Below, in pieces: positions 6,890-6,925 of a DNA stretch of 6,925 nt (position 1 is its first letter; each line of letters begins with the position of its first letter). The stretch is from an uncultured Agathobaculum sp. (GTDB lineage: Bacteria; Bacillota; Clostridia; Oscillospirales; Butyricicoccaceae). Both the position numbers and the translations under genes were made by a program. Under the pieces are notes generated by a model that ran no database searches, had not been told where the DNA came from, and saw only the letters and a list, made by a program, of their open reading frames with translations. The stretch lies in the NCBI GenBank assembly GCA_944380945.1, contig CALWJG010000083.1:1-6925 (forward strand). Direction: 5' to 3'.

Positions 6890-6925
6890 TGCCGCGCGGA
6901 TCATATTGCCGCGCGGCAGTTTTTT
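6890..6925 (+). terminator. Intrinsic terminator after the aminotransferase
   Basis: TGCCGCGCGG (6890-6899) pairs with CCGCGCGGCA (6909-6918), a 10-bp stem with a 9-nt loop. After one G comes a run of at least six T (6920-6925) reaching the window edge. Each arm contains the self-complementary octamer CCGCGCGG, so alternative folds exist, but the long stem should win. It lies 5 nt after the stop codon. Confidence 0.93.

Overview
The window looks like a chromosomal housekeeping segment from a high-GC member of the Clostridia, probably an Oscillospirales/Ruminococcaceae-type gut Firmicute. The evidence is the gene order (rlmN, PP2C phosphatase, PASTA kinase, rsgA, thiN), which is a well-known Firmicutes cluster, together with strong GGAGG ribosome-binding sites, use of GTG and TTG starts, and a heavy preference for G/C-ending codons. 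The genus is an inference and cannot be fixed from this sequence.

Layout, all genes on the + strand. Bases 1-115 are a non-coding leader with a small dispersed-repeat-like hairpin (5-25), a short 12-bp-period direct repeat (54-74) and an 8-bp hairpin (81-100) just before the rlmN ribosome-binding site. Five tightly packed genes follow: rlmN (116-1189), prpC/stp (1192-1944), prkC/pknB (1950-4010), rsgA (4027-4926) and thiN (4896-5546). Gaps are 2, 5 and 16 nt, then a 31-nt overlap, so they are almost certainly co-transcribed. The operon ends at an intrinsic terminator (5561-5585). A well-formed promoter (5622-5650) then drives a separate gene, a class I aspartate-type aminotransferase (5685-6884), which ends at a second strong terminator (6890-6925).

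How the genes fit together: RlmN methylates 23S rRNA (and tRNA), RsgA matures the 30S subunit, and PrkC/PrpC form the membrane Ser/Thr kinase and cognate phosphatase pair that senses cell-wall fragments and adjusts growth, cell wall and translation. ThiN makes the cofactor thiamine diphosphate. The usual neighbour rpe (ribulose-phosphate 3-epimerase), normally between rsgA and thiN, is missing.

I did not find a new mobile, defence or biosynthetic system. The points most worth a second look are: (1) an AT-rich, rare-codon island inside rlmN that coincides with a near-consensus extended -10 promoter; (2) a PASTA kinase with HQD in place of HRD and without threonines at the two usual activation-loop positions; (3) the repeat-like mini-hairpin at the left edge; (4) the loss of rpe with a rsgA/thiN overlap.
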